Shown here one piece after another: positions 44,210 through 53,102 of a stretch of DNA of 64,000 nucleotides. The notes under the pieces are model-generated. The model was given only the letters and a program-made list of their open reading frames with translations, did not search any database and had not been told where the DNA came from. The stretch lies in NCBI GenBank assembly GCA_030536995.1, contig JAUNOY010000007.1, forward strand, positions 62,001-126,000, read 5' to 3'. The stretch is from Eubacteriales bacterium (lineage in GTDB: Bacteria > Bacillota > Clostridia > Lachnospirales > Lachnospiraceae). A program made the translations under genes and the position numbers. The stretch's first letter is position 1, and every line of letters begins with the position of its first letter.

Positions 44210-45530
44210 CTGCCAACTCTCCTATCAAATCATATTCCAGAGATCCGGTCACTCTTACTCTGGCGAAATCTCCTGTTATCAGAAGCTCTCCTGTCTGCAC
44301 AAAAATATACCCGTCCACCTTCGGCGCGTCTCCGTAGGTTCGTCCGATATAGGCTGCTTCTCCGGAAACCTTTCCTTCAATCATAACAAGAAGCTCCTGA
44401 CCGATTTTTTCAGTTCCTTTGTCATAGGAAATTTCCTGCTGAAGCTCCATGATCTCATCTCTTCGCTCTGCCTTAATTTCCTCCGGAACCTGATCCTTCA
44501 TAGCTGCTGCAGGAGTATCCTCCTCCTGTGAATAAGTAAAAACACCAAGTCTGTCAAATTCCATTTCATCTACGAACTCCATCAGCTCTTCATGGTCTTC
44601 CTGCGTCTCGCCCGGAAAACCGCTGATCAGAGTTGTACGAAGAACAATATCCGGAATCTCTCTTCGAAGCTTTGTTACGATTTCTATAAGTTCATCCCTT
44701 GTCGTTCTTCTTCCCATTCTCTTTAAGACATTGTCGCTTGCGTGCTGAATCGGCAGATCAAGGTAATGACAGATTTTTTTCTCTTCCTTCATAGTCTGAA
44801 TCAGCTCGTCATAGATTTCCTCCGGATAACAATAGAGGACACGAATCCAGCGGATTCCTTTAATCTTACAAAGTTCCTTTAAGAGAAGATGAAGTGTTTT
44901 TCTGCCGTAAAGGTCTGTACCGTAAATAGTTGTCTCCTGAGCTACAAGAATCAGTTCCTTTACGCCTTTATCCGCCATTTCCTGAGCCTGTTTCAAAAGT
45001 CTTTCCATCGGTATGCTTCGGAATTTACCGCGGAGCTTTGGAATAATACAGTAAGTACAGCGTTTATCGCAGCCCTCTGCAATTTTCAGGTATCCGAAAT
45101 GGCCTCCTGTAGTGAGAACCCTTTCTCCCATATCCCCCGGAAGATAATCAATATCTTTAAATTCCTGAAAATGCTTCCCTTTCTGCGCTTCCAAAACAGC
45201 TTTGAGAATATCTTCATAGGAGGTTGTTCCAAGAACAACGTCCACCTCCGGAACTTCTTCTATAATTTCCTGTTTATAGCGCTGTGCCATACAGCCTGTG
45301 ACTGCCAGCACCTTACAGCTTCCGCTTTTTTTGTACTCTGCCATTTCAAGAATCGTGTTTACGCTTTCTTCCTTGGCGTCATTTATGAAGCAGCAGGTAT
45401 TGATCACAATCGCCTCGGCCTCATTTTCGTCATCTACAATCTCAAATCCATTTCTCGTAAGCAGTCCCAGCATTTCCTCTGAGTCTGCAAGGTTTTTATC
45501 ACAACCCAATGATATGAATAATAATTTCAT
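44193..45530 (-). CDS. rimO: Ribosomal protein S12 methylthiotransferase RimO
   Basis: The 445-residue enzyme has an N-terminal UPF0004 domain (SLGCDKNLADSEEMLG, INTCCFI, TGCMAQ), the radical-SAM motif CDKRCTYCIIP near residue 155, and a C-terminal TRAM domain (from about 375). The SLGCDKN start and C-terminal form separate it from MiaB and MtaB. It adds a methylthio group to an aspartate of S12. Confidence 0.96.
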   Translation of the reverse strand: MKLLFISLGCDKNLADSEEMLGLLTRNGFEIVDDENEAEAIVINTCCFINDAKEESVNTILEMAEYKKSGSCKVLAVTGCMAQRYKQEIIEEVPEVDVVLGTTSYEDILKAVLEAQKGKHFQEFKDIDYLPGDMGERVLTTGGHFGYLKIAEGCDKRCTYCIIPKLRGKFRSIPMERLLKQAQEMADKGVKELILVAQETTIYGTDLYGRKTLHLLLKELCKIKGIRWIRVLYCYPEEIYDELIQTMKEEKKICHYLDLPIQHASDNVLKRMGRRTTRDELIEIVTKLRREIPDIVLRTTLISGFPGETQEDHEELMEFVDEMEFDRLGVFTYSQEEDTPAAAMKDQVPEEIKAERRDEIMELQQEISYDKGTEKIGQELLVMIEGKVSGEAAYIGRTYGDAPKVDGYIFVQTGELLITGDFARVRVTGSLEYDLIGELADEHTE

Positions 45531-45580
45531 AAGTTCTCCTGATTGACATAAAGGCTGCCCAAAAGCAGCCTCCCTGTTTT

Positions 45581-45892
45581 TTATTCTTCAGTTGTTTCCT
45601 CTGCTGCAGTTTCCTCTTCAGACACAGACTCTGCCTGCGCTTCTTCTGTCTCTTCTGTTTCTTCTCCTGCCAGAATTTTTACTTTTCCTTTATAAAGCTC
45701 ATCAATTGCAATGGAAAGAGGTTTTTTACCTGCTGCTCCCTCCACAAGAGGTTTAGAGCCTGCAATAATCTGACGCGCACGTTTACTTGTTGCAAGAACA
45801 AGTGAGTAACGGCTGTTCACTAAAATCTCATCGTCCTCGTTGCTGTTTGTATTGATTGCCTGCATTAATTCTGAATAAGATGGATGTATCAT
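45581..45892 (-). CDS. rpoZ: RNA polymerase omega subunit
   Basis: The 103-residue protein has the omega core: SRYSLVLATSKRARQIIAG and KPLSIAIDELYKGKV, then an acidic tail of Glu, Thr and Ala (residues 75-103). AAAGGAG precedes the ATG. It follows gmk, the classic gmk-rpoZ order. The acidic tail is longer than in E. coli omega. Confidence 0.92.
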   Translation of the reverse strand: MIHPSYSELMQAINTNSNEDDEILVNSRYSLVLATSKRARQIIAGSKPLVEGAAGKKPLSIAIDELYKGKVKILAGEETEETEEAQAESVSEEETAAEETTEE

Positions 45893-45940
45893 ATCTGTTC
45901 TCCTTTCTATACTAAACGGCTTTTCGCCGTTTTTGCCTTA

Positions 45941-46564
45941 TTATTTTTTGAAAATAAGAGCCTGCTGTCTGATTTCTTCCACAAACTCTGTATTTCTTGC
46001 TGTACGGGCATGTTCGCTGCGGATAATCTGATGAAGGTTATCTACACATTCCTCCAGATTATCGTTTACAAGAATATAATCGTAGGCGCCCATTCCCTCT
46101 GCCTCTTCTGCTGCGCGGGCAAGTCTGTCTGCAATGACATCCTCTGTCTCAGTGCCTCTGCCCACCAGACGGTTCTTAAGCTCTTCCACTGTAGGTGGTG
46201 TTACGAAAACCAGCAACGCTTCCGGATTTTTCTTTTTCACCTTCATAGCGCCCTGAATCTCAATTTCCAGAATAACATTTTTCCCCTGAGAAAGCTGCTC
46301 TTCCACGTAAGAACGGGGCGTTCCGTAATAATTGCCTACATACTGCGCATACTCAATCAGAGCATCCTCATCAATAAGTTTTTCAAATTCTTCTTTGCTG
46401 CGGAAGAAATATTCTCTTCCGTCTACCTCACCCTCTCTTGGGTTTCTGGTCGTTGCTGAAACAGAAAGCGCATAATCGTTATATTTCTCCAGGAGGCGCT
46501 TCATAACAGTTCCTTTACCGGCTCCTGAAAAACCGGACACCACCACTAAAATGCCTTTACTCAT
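45941..46564 (-). CDS. gmk: Guanylate kinase
   Basis: The 207-residue enzyme phosphorylates GMP. The P-loop is SGFSGAGKGTV (residues 10-20), followed by SATTRNPREGEVDGREYFF and the VILEIEIQGA segment. The ATG at 46562-46564 is the family start and overlaps the end of remA by 8 nt. Longer in-frame extensions run inside remA and are not used. Confidence 0.97.
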   Translation of the reverse strand: MSKGILVVVSGFSGAGKGTVMKRLLEKYNDYALSVSATTRNPREGEVDGREYFFRSKEEFEKLIDEDALIEYAQYVGNYYGTPRSYVEEQLSQGKNVILEIEIQGAMKVKKKNPEALLVFVTPPTVEELKNRLVGRGTETEDVIADRLARAAEEAEGMGAYDYILVNDNLEECVDNLHQIIRSEHARTARNTEFVEEIRQQALIFKK

Positions 46565-46871
46565 GGACTTCTCCCTTATCTTCATAATTCTCGTGAACGC
46601 TTCCGCGCTCCGGCTGCGGGTTACGCAATACTTCTTCCCCTGCAAATCTGCGGGCAATCGTCTCCGGCTGCAGCGCGCTGAGCACCAGATAATCGTCTGA
46701 AGTGACGATGACCGCCTTTGTTTTCCTGCCTTGAGTCGCATCAATCAGAGAGCGTGTTCCCTTAACACTCTGCACCATACGCTTCACCGGCGCAGCATCT
46801 GGACTTACCACAGCTACGATTTTCTGCGAATTGACTACATTTCCAAAACCTATGTTAATTAATTTAGCCAC
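46557..46871 (-). CDS. remA: RemA-like (DUF370) regulatory protein
   Basis: The 104-residue protein begins LINIGFGNVVNSQKIVAVV and contains SAPIKR-like APVKRMVQSVKG and LIDATQGRKTKAVIV, the RemA pattern. In B. subtilis RemA is a DNA-binding activator of biofilm matrix and osmoprotection genes. Here the usual core of about 85 residues carries a short charged extension at the C-terminus that overlaps gmk. The yicC-remA-gmk-rpoZ order is widely conserved in Firmicutes. Confidence 0.93.
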   Translation of the reverse strand: MAKLINIGFGNVVNSQKIVAVVSPDAAPVKRMVQSVKGTRSLIDATQGRKTKAVIVTSDDYLVLSALQPETIARRFAGEEVLRNPQPERGSVHENYEDKGEVHE

Positions 46872-46884
46872 TGATTTTGACCTC

Positions 46885-47763
46885 TTATTCCACGTTCTGA
46901 ATCTGTTCTCTGATCTTCTCGATTTCTGTTTTCAGGTCAATGGCAATGTTTGAAATTTCCAGGTCGCTGGATTTGGACAAAATCGTATTTGCCTCTCTGT
47001 TCATCTCCTGCGCCATGAAATCAAGCTTTCGCCCGATTCCCTCTTTTTCAGTGACAATCTTCTGCATATTCTTGATATGGCTGCGCAGACGAACTGTTTC
47101 CTCATCATTGCAGATTTTGTCCGAAAACATAACAACTTCCGCCGCTATTCTGGAATCGTCAATCTGGCTGTCCTCAAAAAGTTCATGTACACGAGCTTCT
47201 AATTTCGCTCTGTAAGCATTGACTACTTCAGGAGAACGCTCCTCTACCATCTGAACCTTTTTATCCAGCTCCTCAAGCTTCTCAAGCAGATCTTTCTCCA
47301 GATTATGTCCCTCCAAAATACGAGTATCCACAAACTTCTCACACGCCTGCCTCAGAACCGGTTCCAGAAAGCTCCAGAGTTCCTCCTCGTCCGGAGACTG
47401 GTCTTCCATGGTAAGAACCTCCGGATATCTGGAAAGTGCGGAAACCTTGATGTCGTTTTCCAGTCCGAATTCTTCCTGCATCTGTCTGAGATATCCCAAA
47501 TATTCTGCTGCAAGCTCCTTATTATATTTCAGCGCCCCTCTGTTTAAGGTATAATCTTCATATGTGATAAAGACATCTACCTTTCCCCTCTGAATATATG
47601 TCTTCATCAGGTTACGGATAGCAGATTCAAGGAAACTTAATTTCTTCGGCATTTTGATGCTGAGATCCAGATATCTGTGATTTACGGATTTCAGCTCCAC
47701 TGTTATTTTACGCTCACCGGTCACTGCCTCTGACCGGCCAAATCCTGTCATACTTTTTATCAT
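46885..47763 (-). CDS. YicC/YloC family endoribonuclease
   Basis: The 292-residue protein opens MIKSMTGFGRSE and contains SVNHRYLDLSIKMP and the C-terminal GRKLDFMAQEMNREANTI, all conserved in YicC/YloC. E. coli YicC cleaves and helps degrade small RNAs such as RyhB. It is the first gene of a seven-gene operon and is driven by a strong promoter facing away from rqcH. Confidence 0.94.
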   Translation of the reverse strand: MIKSMTGFGRSEAVTGERKITVELKSVNHRYLDLSIKMPKKLSFLESAIRNLMKTYIQRGKVDVFITYEDYTLNRGALKYNKELAAEYLGYLRQMQEEFGLENDIKVSALSRYPEVLTMEDQSPDEEELWSFLEPVLRQACEKFVDTRILEGHNLEKDLLEKLEELDKKVQMVEERSPEVVNAYRAKLEARVHELFEDSQIDDSRIAAEVVMFSDKICNDEETVRLRSHIKNMQKIVTEKEGIGRKLDFMAQEMNREANTILSKSSDLEISNIAIDLKTEIEKIREQIQNVE

Positions 47764-47808
47764 TTTAATGTCCTGCTTTATATTTGTTTGTTATATACAT
47801 ACAGATTT

Positions 47809-47837
47809 ATTATAGTTCATTGTAAAACTCTAGTCAA
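47809..47837 (-). promoter_or_regulatory. Promoter of the yicC-cinA operon
   Basis: TTGACT (47832-47837), 17 nt and a perfect TATAAT (47809-47814) lie 45 nt upstream of yicC. Confidence 0.85.
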
Positions 47838-47860
47838 ATCCTTTTTTTATGTGTTATAAT
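47832..47860 (+). promoter_or_regulatory. Likely promoter of rqcH, divergent and overlapping
   Basis: A perfect TATAAT (47855-47860) has AGTCAA at 17 nt spacing (47832-47837). This poor -35 box is the same six base pairs that form the -35 box of the opposite yicC promoter, so the two promoters should compete for polymerase. Confidence 0.55.
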
Positions 47861-47888
47861 AAACTCCGTTAAGAAAGGAGATTTTTCT

Positions 47889-49637
47889 ATGGCATTTGAT
47901 GGTATTACCATTGCTGCAATGGTTCAGGAATTAAATAAAAACCTTGGCGGCGGACGCTTTAATAAAATCGCCCAGCCTGAAACAGACGAGCTTATGATCA
48001 CAGGAAAAGGCGCAGGCGGACAGCGCAGACTTCTTCTGAGCGCCAGCGCTTCCCTGCCTCTTATCTATTTTACAGAAAAAAACAAGCCCAGCCCCATGAC
48101 TGCCCCGAACTTCTGTATGCTTCTCCGCAAGCATATCGGAAGCGCACGCATCTTTGCTATTCGCCAGAAAGGAATGGAACGTGTAGTAGAATTCGAGCTG
48201 GAACACTTAAATGAAATGGGAGACCCATGCAGAAAGTTTCTGATCATGGAACTTATGGGCAAACACAGCAACATTATCTTCTGCGATGACAAATACATGA
48301 TTCTCGACAGTATCAAACACGTTTCTTCACACATGAGCTCTGTGCGGGAAGTGCTTCCCGGAAGAGAGTATTTTATTCCTCATACACAGGACAAGCTCGA
48401 CCCTTTAACAATCACAGAAGAGCAGTTTATGGAAACTGTTTTTACCAGACCCTGCAATCTTTCCAAAGCAATCTATACGTCCCTTACAGGATTAAGCCCT
48501 GTCATTGCAGAAGAAATCTGCTACCGCGCTTCCATTGACGGCGGGGATTCTCCTCAGGCTCTCGACGAAACAGCCAGAACGCATCTCTATCACACCTTCC
48601 TCCGTTTGATGGAGCAGGTAAAAGAGGGCGATTTCACTCCGAACATTATATATCGGGGAGACGAGCCTGTGGAATACGGCGTACTTCTCTTCCAACAGTT
48701 TGGAAGCGAATACCGCTGCGAAACTTTTGACAGCGTCTCTTCCATGCTGGAAGCCTACTATGCTACAAAGAACACCATCACCCGCATTCGTCAGAAGTCT
48801 TCCGACCTTAGAAGAATCGTTCAGACTGCTCTGGAGCGCAACCGCAAAAAATTAAGCCTTCAGCAGAAACAGATGAAGGATACTGCCAAAAAAGAAAAAT
48901 ATAAGGTTTACGGCGAACTTATCAACACCTATGGATACGGACTTGAAGAAGGCTGCAAATCCTTTCAGGCGCTGAATTACTATACCAACGAGGAAATCAC
49001 CATTCCTCTTGACCCGGCTCTGACTCCGGCAGAGAATTCCAAAAAGTATTTTGAGAAATACGGAAAACTGAAACGGACGGAGGAAGCGCTGACAGAACAG
49101 ATTGCAGATACCCAGAGCGAAATCGAACATCTGGAATCCATCTCCAATGCTCTGGACATTGCCCTCGCCGAAAGCGACCTTGCACAGATCAAGGAAGAAC
49201 TGACAGAATACGGCTACATTAAGAAGCATTATTCCGGCAAAAAAGGCGCTAAAGCCCAGATGAAATCTAAGCCTTTCCACTACATATCCAGCGATGGCTA
49301 CGATATTTACGTTGGGAAAAACAACTTCCAGAACGACGAACTCACCTTCAAATTTGCCACAGGAAACGACTGGTGGTTCCACGCAAAAAAAATGGCAGGT
49401 TCTCACGTAGTTGTTAAAAATAACAAAGACGAAGAAATGCCGGACAGAGTTTTCGAGGAGGCAGGCAGACTTGCAGCTTATTACTCCAAGGGACGCACTG
49501 CCCCTAAGGTCGAAATCGATTATATCCAGAAAAAACATGTAAAGAAACCGGCAGGCGCCAAGCCCGGCTTTGTAGTCTACTATACAAACTATTCCCTGAT
49601 GGCGGAACCGGATATAGCAGGACTTTCAGAAGTCTAA
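47889..49637 (+). CDS. rqcH: Ribosome quality control protein RqcH (NFACT family)
   Basis: The 582-residue protein has an N-terminal NFACT-N domain (MAFDGITIAAMVQELN; GGRFNKIAQP), a central coiled-coil region (about 290-440) and a C-terminal NFACT-R domain (NDWWFHAKKMAGSHVVVKN). It binds stalled 50S-peptidyl-tRNA and adds alanine tails. Older annotation calls it fibronectin-binding protein. AAAGGAG lies eight bases before the ATG. Confidence 0.95.
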   Translation: MAFDGITIAAMVQELNKNLGGGRFNKIAQPETDELMITGKGAGGQRRLLLSASASLPLIYFTEKNKPSPMTAPNFCMLLRKHIGSARIFAIRQKGMERVVEFELEHLNEMGDPCRKFLIMELMGKHSNIIFCDDKYMILDSIKHVSSHMSSVREVLPGREYFIPHTQDKLDPLTITEEQFMETVFTRPCNLSKAIYTSLTGLSPVIAEEICYRASIDGGDSPQALDETARTHLYHTFLRLMEQVKEGDFTPNIIYRGDEPVEYGVLLFQQFGSEYRCETFDSVSSMLEAYYATKNTITRIRQKSSDLRRIVQTALERNRKKLSLQQKQMKDTAKKEKYKVYGELINTYGYGLEEGCKSFQALNYYTNEEITIPLDPALTPAENSKKYFEKYGKLKRTEEALTEQIADTQSEIEHLESISNALDIALAESDLAQIKEELTEYGYIKKHYSGKKGAKAQMKSKPFHYISSDGYDIYVGKNNFQNDELTFKFATGNDWWFHAKKMAGSHVVVKNNKDEEMPDRVFEEAGRLAAYYSKGRTAPKVEIDYIQKKHVKKPAGAKPGFVVYYTNYSLMAEPDIAGLSEV

Positions 49638-49721
49638 AACTATCTGCTGCATAAATTTATTTTCAGCAGCAGCCCAGCGGCTGTCACAATGAAATCCAGT
49701 ATAGAATAAAGGAGATTTTGA

Positions 49722-51278
49722 ATGAGTATTTTAAACGTTGAACACCTTACACACGGTTTTGGAGACCGCGCCATTTTCAATGATGTGTCCTTTCGTCTGT
49801 TAAAAGGCGAACACATTGGTCTTGTAGGCGCCAACGGAGAAGGTAAATCCACCTTTTTTAATATCGTAACAAATAAGCTGATGCCGGATGAGGGCAAAAT
49901 CGAGTGGGCAAAAAACGTCCGGGTCGGATACCTTGACCAGCACACTGTACTTTCTCAGGGAATGACCATCGGAGATGTTCTGAAATCCGCTTTTTCCTGG
50001 CTTTTTGAAATGGAAGAACGAATGAATGTTATCTGCGATTCTCTGGGAGAGGCTTCTCCCGAAGAAATGGACGCTCTCATGGAGGAGCTGGGAACCATTC
50101 AGGATTCCCTTACTATGCACGATTTCTATATTATAGATGCAAAGGTAGAAGAGGTTGCAAGAGCTCTCGGCCTTCTTGATATCGGACTTGACCGGGATGT
50201 AACCGATTTGAGCGGAGGTCAGAGAACCAAAGTTCTCCTTGCCAAGCTTCTCCTCGAAAAACCGGACATCCTGCTTCTTGACGAGCCCACCAACTATCTG
50301 GACGAGGAACATATTGAATGGCTGAAGCGTTATCTTCTTGATTACGAAAATGCCTTCATCCTCATCTCCCATGACATTCCGTTTTTAAACGAGGTCATTA
50401 ACCTTGTTTATCATATGGAAAATCAGGAGCTGAACCGCTACGTGGGAAACTATGACCATTTCCAGGAGGTTTACGCGGTAAAAAAAGCGCAGCTTGAAGC
50501 AGCTTATCGCCGCCAGCAGCAGGAAATCAGCGAACTCAAAGATTTCGTAGCCAGAAACAAAGCCCGTGTTTCCACAAGAAACATGGCAATGTCCCGTCAG
50601 AAAAAACTTGACAAAATGGATGTGATCGAGCTTGCAGCCGAGAAACCGAAGCCGGAATTTCATTTCCGCCAGGGACGTACACCTGGCAAATATATTTTCG
50701 AGACAAAGGATCTGGTAATCGGTTACGATGAACCGCTTTCCAAACCTCTTACGCTTTCTATGGAGCGCGGTCACAAAATTGCTCTTGTAGGTGCTAACGG
50801 TATTGGAAAAACAACTCTGTTAAAGAGTATTCTTGGTTTAATCCCGGCGCTTAAAGGTTCTTGTGAACTGGGCGAGAATCTCCAGATCGGTTACTTCGAA
50901 CAGGAAGTAAAAGGAGACAACAAGACTACCTGCATTGATGAAATCTGGGCAGAATTTCCTTCTTATACCCAGTACGAGGTACGCTCCGCTCTTGCCAAAT
51001 GCGGACTTACCACCAAGCACATCGAAAGTCAGGTACGTGTTTTAAGCGGAGGAGAACAGGCAAAGGTACGCCTCTGTAAACTCGTGAACAAGGATACCAA
51101 CATCCTTCTTCTCGACGAGCCAACCAATCATCTGGACGTAGATGCCAAGGACGCTCTCAAAAAAGCTCTGATTGAATATAAAGGAAGCATTCTTCTCATC
51201 TGCCACGAACCGGAATTCTATAAAGATGTAGTTTCAGAAGTGTGGGACTGCAGTAAATGGACAACTAAAATTTTATAA
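49722..51278 (+). CDS. ABC-F family ATPase
   Basis: The 518-residue soluble protein has two ATPase domains: Walker A GANGEGKST and GANGIGKTT; signatures LSGGQRTKV and LSGGEQAKV; Walker B LLLDEPTNYLD and LLLDEPTNHLD. A charged linker (about 245-310) lies between them, and no membrane segments are present. ABC-F proteins act on the ribosome in translation control or antibiotic protection. The layout resembles the YkpA group, which is not mainly a resistance group. It follows rqcH by 84 nt, and a shared transcript is possible. Confidence 0.92.
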   Translation: MSILNVEHLTHGFGDRAIFNDVSFRLLKGEHIGLVGANGEGKSTFFNIVTNKLMPDEGKIEWAKNVRVGYLDQHTVLSQGMTIGDVLKSAFSWLFEMEERMNVICDSLGEASPEEMDALMEELGTIQDSLTMHDFYIIDAKVEEVARALGLLDIGLDRDVTDLSGGQRTKVLLAKLLLEKPDILLLDEPTNYLDEEHIEWLKRYLLDYENAFILISHDIPFLNEVINLVYHMENQELNRYVGNYDHFQEVYAVKKAQLEAAYRRQQQEISELKDFVARNKARVSTRNMAMSRQKKLDKMDVIELAAEKPKPEFHFRQGRTPGKYIFETKDLVIGYDEPLSKPLTLSMERGHKIALVGANGIGKTTLLKSILGLIPALKGSCELGENLQIGYFEQEVKGDNKTTCIDEIWAEFPSYTQYEVRSALAKCGLTTKHIESQVRVLSGGEQAKVRLCKLVNKDTNILLLDEPTNHLDVDAKDALKKALIEYKGSILLICHEPEFYKDVVSEVWDCSKWTTKIL

Positions 51279-51294
51279 CTTCTTTATGAAAACT

Positions 51295-51342
51295 AAAAGT
51301 ACAGGACAGACTTTTTTACAAGCCATTGTCCTGTACTTTTTT
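51295..51342. terminator. Bidirectional terminator between the ABC-F gene and a kinase gene
   Basis: AAAAGTACAGGACA and TGTCCTGTACTTTT form a 14-bp stem with T-rich ends on both strands, between convergent genes. Confidence 0.88.
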
Positions 51343-51343
51343 A

Positions 51344-52243
51344 TTACTCGAAAGGCAATTGAATCGTTATCAGAAGCCTTCCGTTTTTATAAGACGCAGT
51401 TATTGTTCCATTCATCTGCTCAAGAAGATTCCGGGCAATAGACAGCCCCAGACCTGTAGATTTGCGGGCATTTTCCACTGTATAAAAACGGTCAAATATT
51501 CGCTCTGCTTCCACTGCTGTCAAAGAACCTGCTGTGTTTGCAAAGATGATTTTCCCCTCTTTTGTAAGTGTAATTTCCAGATCGCCGTCACTGTATTTCA
51601 TGGCGTTGTTTATGAGGTTTGCAAAAATCCTTGACAAAGCGGCGCGATTGAGAAAACAGACCACCTTTTCTTCCGGCATAGTGATTTCCGGCGTAATACC
51701 TTTTTCGTTCAGCGCCGCATAAAAACCGAGAATACTTTCTTCTAGCACCGCCTTCACATCTACCTGTTCTTTCCCTGACAGGTCATATTCCGGAGAGGTA
51801 ATTACCGAATAGCCAAACAGCTCCTCTGTCAGCGCCTCCAGAGCCCTTGTTCTTCCTCTGATAACCAGAAGACAGCGTTCAATCTCCTCACTCTTTTCCA
51901 TCCCCTCCATCAAATCCAGATAACCGCTGATTGCAGTAAGGGGTGTGCGCAGATCGTGGGAAATATTTGTCACTGCATTTTTCAGTTCCGTATCCCCCTG
52001 AAAGAAACGCTGTCTCTGCCTGCGAAGAAGCTTAAGCTGTGTGTTCAGAGAAGCCGCAAGCTCGTTCATCGCCTTGTCATTGGAAGAAATGGATATCAGG
52101 GTGTTGGTATCGGTATCAAGCCATCGGGCAAGCCGCAATGCAATTTCCCGCACTGATTTTTTCATTACAGCTATTTTCACGGACAGGAACAGAACCGCCA
52201 GTCCCAATCCCGCGCACAAAACTGCCAAACCTGTACTCTTCAT
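51344..52243 (-). CDS. Sensor histidine kinase
   Basis: The 299-residue kinase has one N-terminal membrane helix (about 5-27) and almost no extracellular sensor loop. The H-box ISHDLRTPLTAISGY (His96), N-box NLINNAMKYSDG and G-box TGLGLSIARNLLEQMNG are intact. Small intramembrane-type kinases of this kind are often coupled to an ABC exporter. Here its response regulator, ABC ATPase and permease lie directly upstream in the same operon. The signal is unknown. Confidence 0.93.
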   Translation of the reverse strand: MKSTGLAVLCAGLGLAVLFLSVKIAVMKKSVREIALRLARWLDTDTNTLISISSNDKAMNELAASLNTQLKLLRRQRQRFFQGDTELKNAVTNISHDLRTPLTAISGYLDLMEGMEKSEEIERCLLVIRGRTRALEALTEELFGYSVITSPEYDLSGKEQVDVKAVLEESILGFYAALNEKGITPEITMPEEKVVCFLNRAALSRIFANLINNAMKYSDGDLEITLTKEGKIIFANTAGSLTAVEAERIFDRFYTVENARKSTGLGLSIARNLLEQMNGTITASYKNGRLLITIQLPFE

Positions 52244-52268
52244 CCCGAATCCTCCTCTCCCCGGACAG

Positions 52269-53102
52269 TTATTTTATATCTTTTCTGCGGAACAGCCAGA
52301 TTCCTCCCGCAGTCGTCAACACCAGAATGGCTCCGGAATACACAGGAAGCGCGAAGGGATGCGCCAGTGTTTTTCTGACACATTGAACTTCCTGACCTCC
52401 CGGAAGAAAATCATAAACAAACTGATAAACTTCTCTTTTTTTGCCGTCCACATATCTTGGATTTTTTATTTTTACTCCTGTATCTTCTATTTTTCCGCCT
52501 ACTGTATAATTATAATCTGTATAAAATTCCGGTTCTTCCAGTCTAGAGCTGATATAAACTCCCGAAAAAAGCAGCACAAATGCGGCAAGGATACATCCTG
52601 CTGTAACTCCCGCCTTATTGGAACTAAGCATTGCGATCATCGTATAAATCGCACCGTAAGCACAGATTAAAACAAGAGTAACCGCCATGATCAGAAGAAT
52701 TTTTCTGATGTCTGCCTCGAAACTTCCAAGCAGCGGGATTCCAACTGCCAGATAAGGCAGAAGATACAGCGCACAAAAGGCAATCCCTGCCGCCAGCATA
52801 GTAAGCAGATTTGACAGATAAATATGAAGACGGCGATGCCCTACCATAACCTTGTTGCGTATGGTTCCGTCACTGTATTCCGTCCCGAGAAACAGACTTC
52901 CGAAAACAGCCAGTAATACAGGCGCAAATAAAATATAGACAAAACAGTTTCCATCCAGCGTATAATTCCACCCCATCTTTTTCATATCCGCATAACTTCC
53001 AGCCGCAAAATAAATCCCCATCACAAACATCAAAGCCGAACATATCCAGAAGCATTTATTCTTCTTCACTCTCATAAAATTCGCAGATAACAGTCTATTC
53101 AT
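52269..53102 (-). CDS. ABC-2 type transporter permease
   Basis: The 277-residue membrane protein has about six hydrophobic segments with a large extracytoplasmic insert between the last two (about 180-250). It resembles ABC-2 permeases of peptide-antibiotic export or immunity systems. Its start overlaps the ATPase gene by 8 nt. The TDGTIRNKVMVG-like stretch (GTEYSDGTIRNKVMVG) after helix 2 is common in this family. Confidence 0.88.
   Translation of the reverse strand: MNRLLSANFMRVKKNKCFWICSALMFVMGIYFAAGSYADMKKMGWNYTLDGNCFVYILFAPVLLAVFGSLFLGTEYSDGTIRNKVMVGHRRLHIYLSNLLTMLAAGIAFCALYLLPYLAVGIPLLGSFEADIRKILLIMAVTLVLICAYGAIYTMIAMLSSNKAGVTAGCILAAFVLLFSGVYISSRLEEPEFYTDYNYTVGGKIEDTGVKIKNPRYVDGKKREVYQFVYDFLPGGQEVQCVRKTLAHPFALPVYSGAILVLTTAGGIWLFRRKDIK

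Noticed and set aside
45914-45932. Small hairpin AAACGGC/GCCGTTT between gmk and rpoZ
   Set aside because: The T tract is only on the plus strand, where no gene ends, so it was not called a terminator of the operon.
46565-46744. N-terminal extension of guanylate kinase by 60 codons
   Set aside because: It lies inside remA in another frame, and the conserved kinase start with its site is at 46564.
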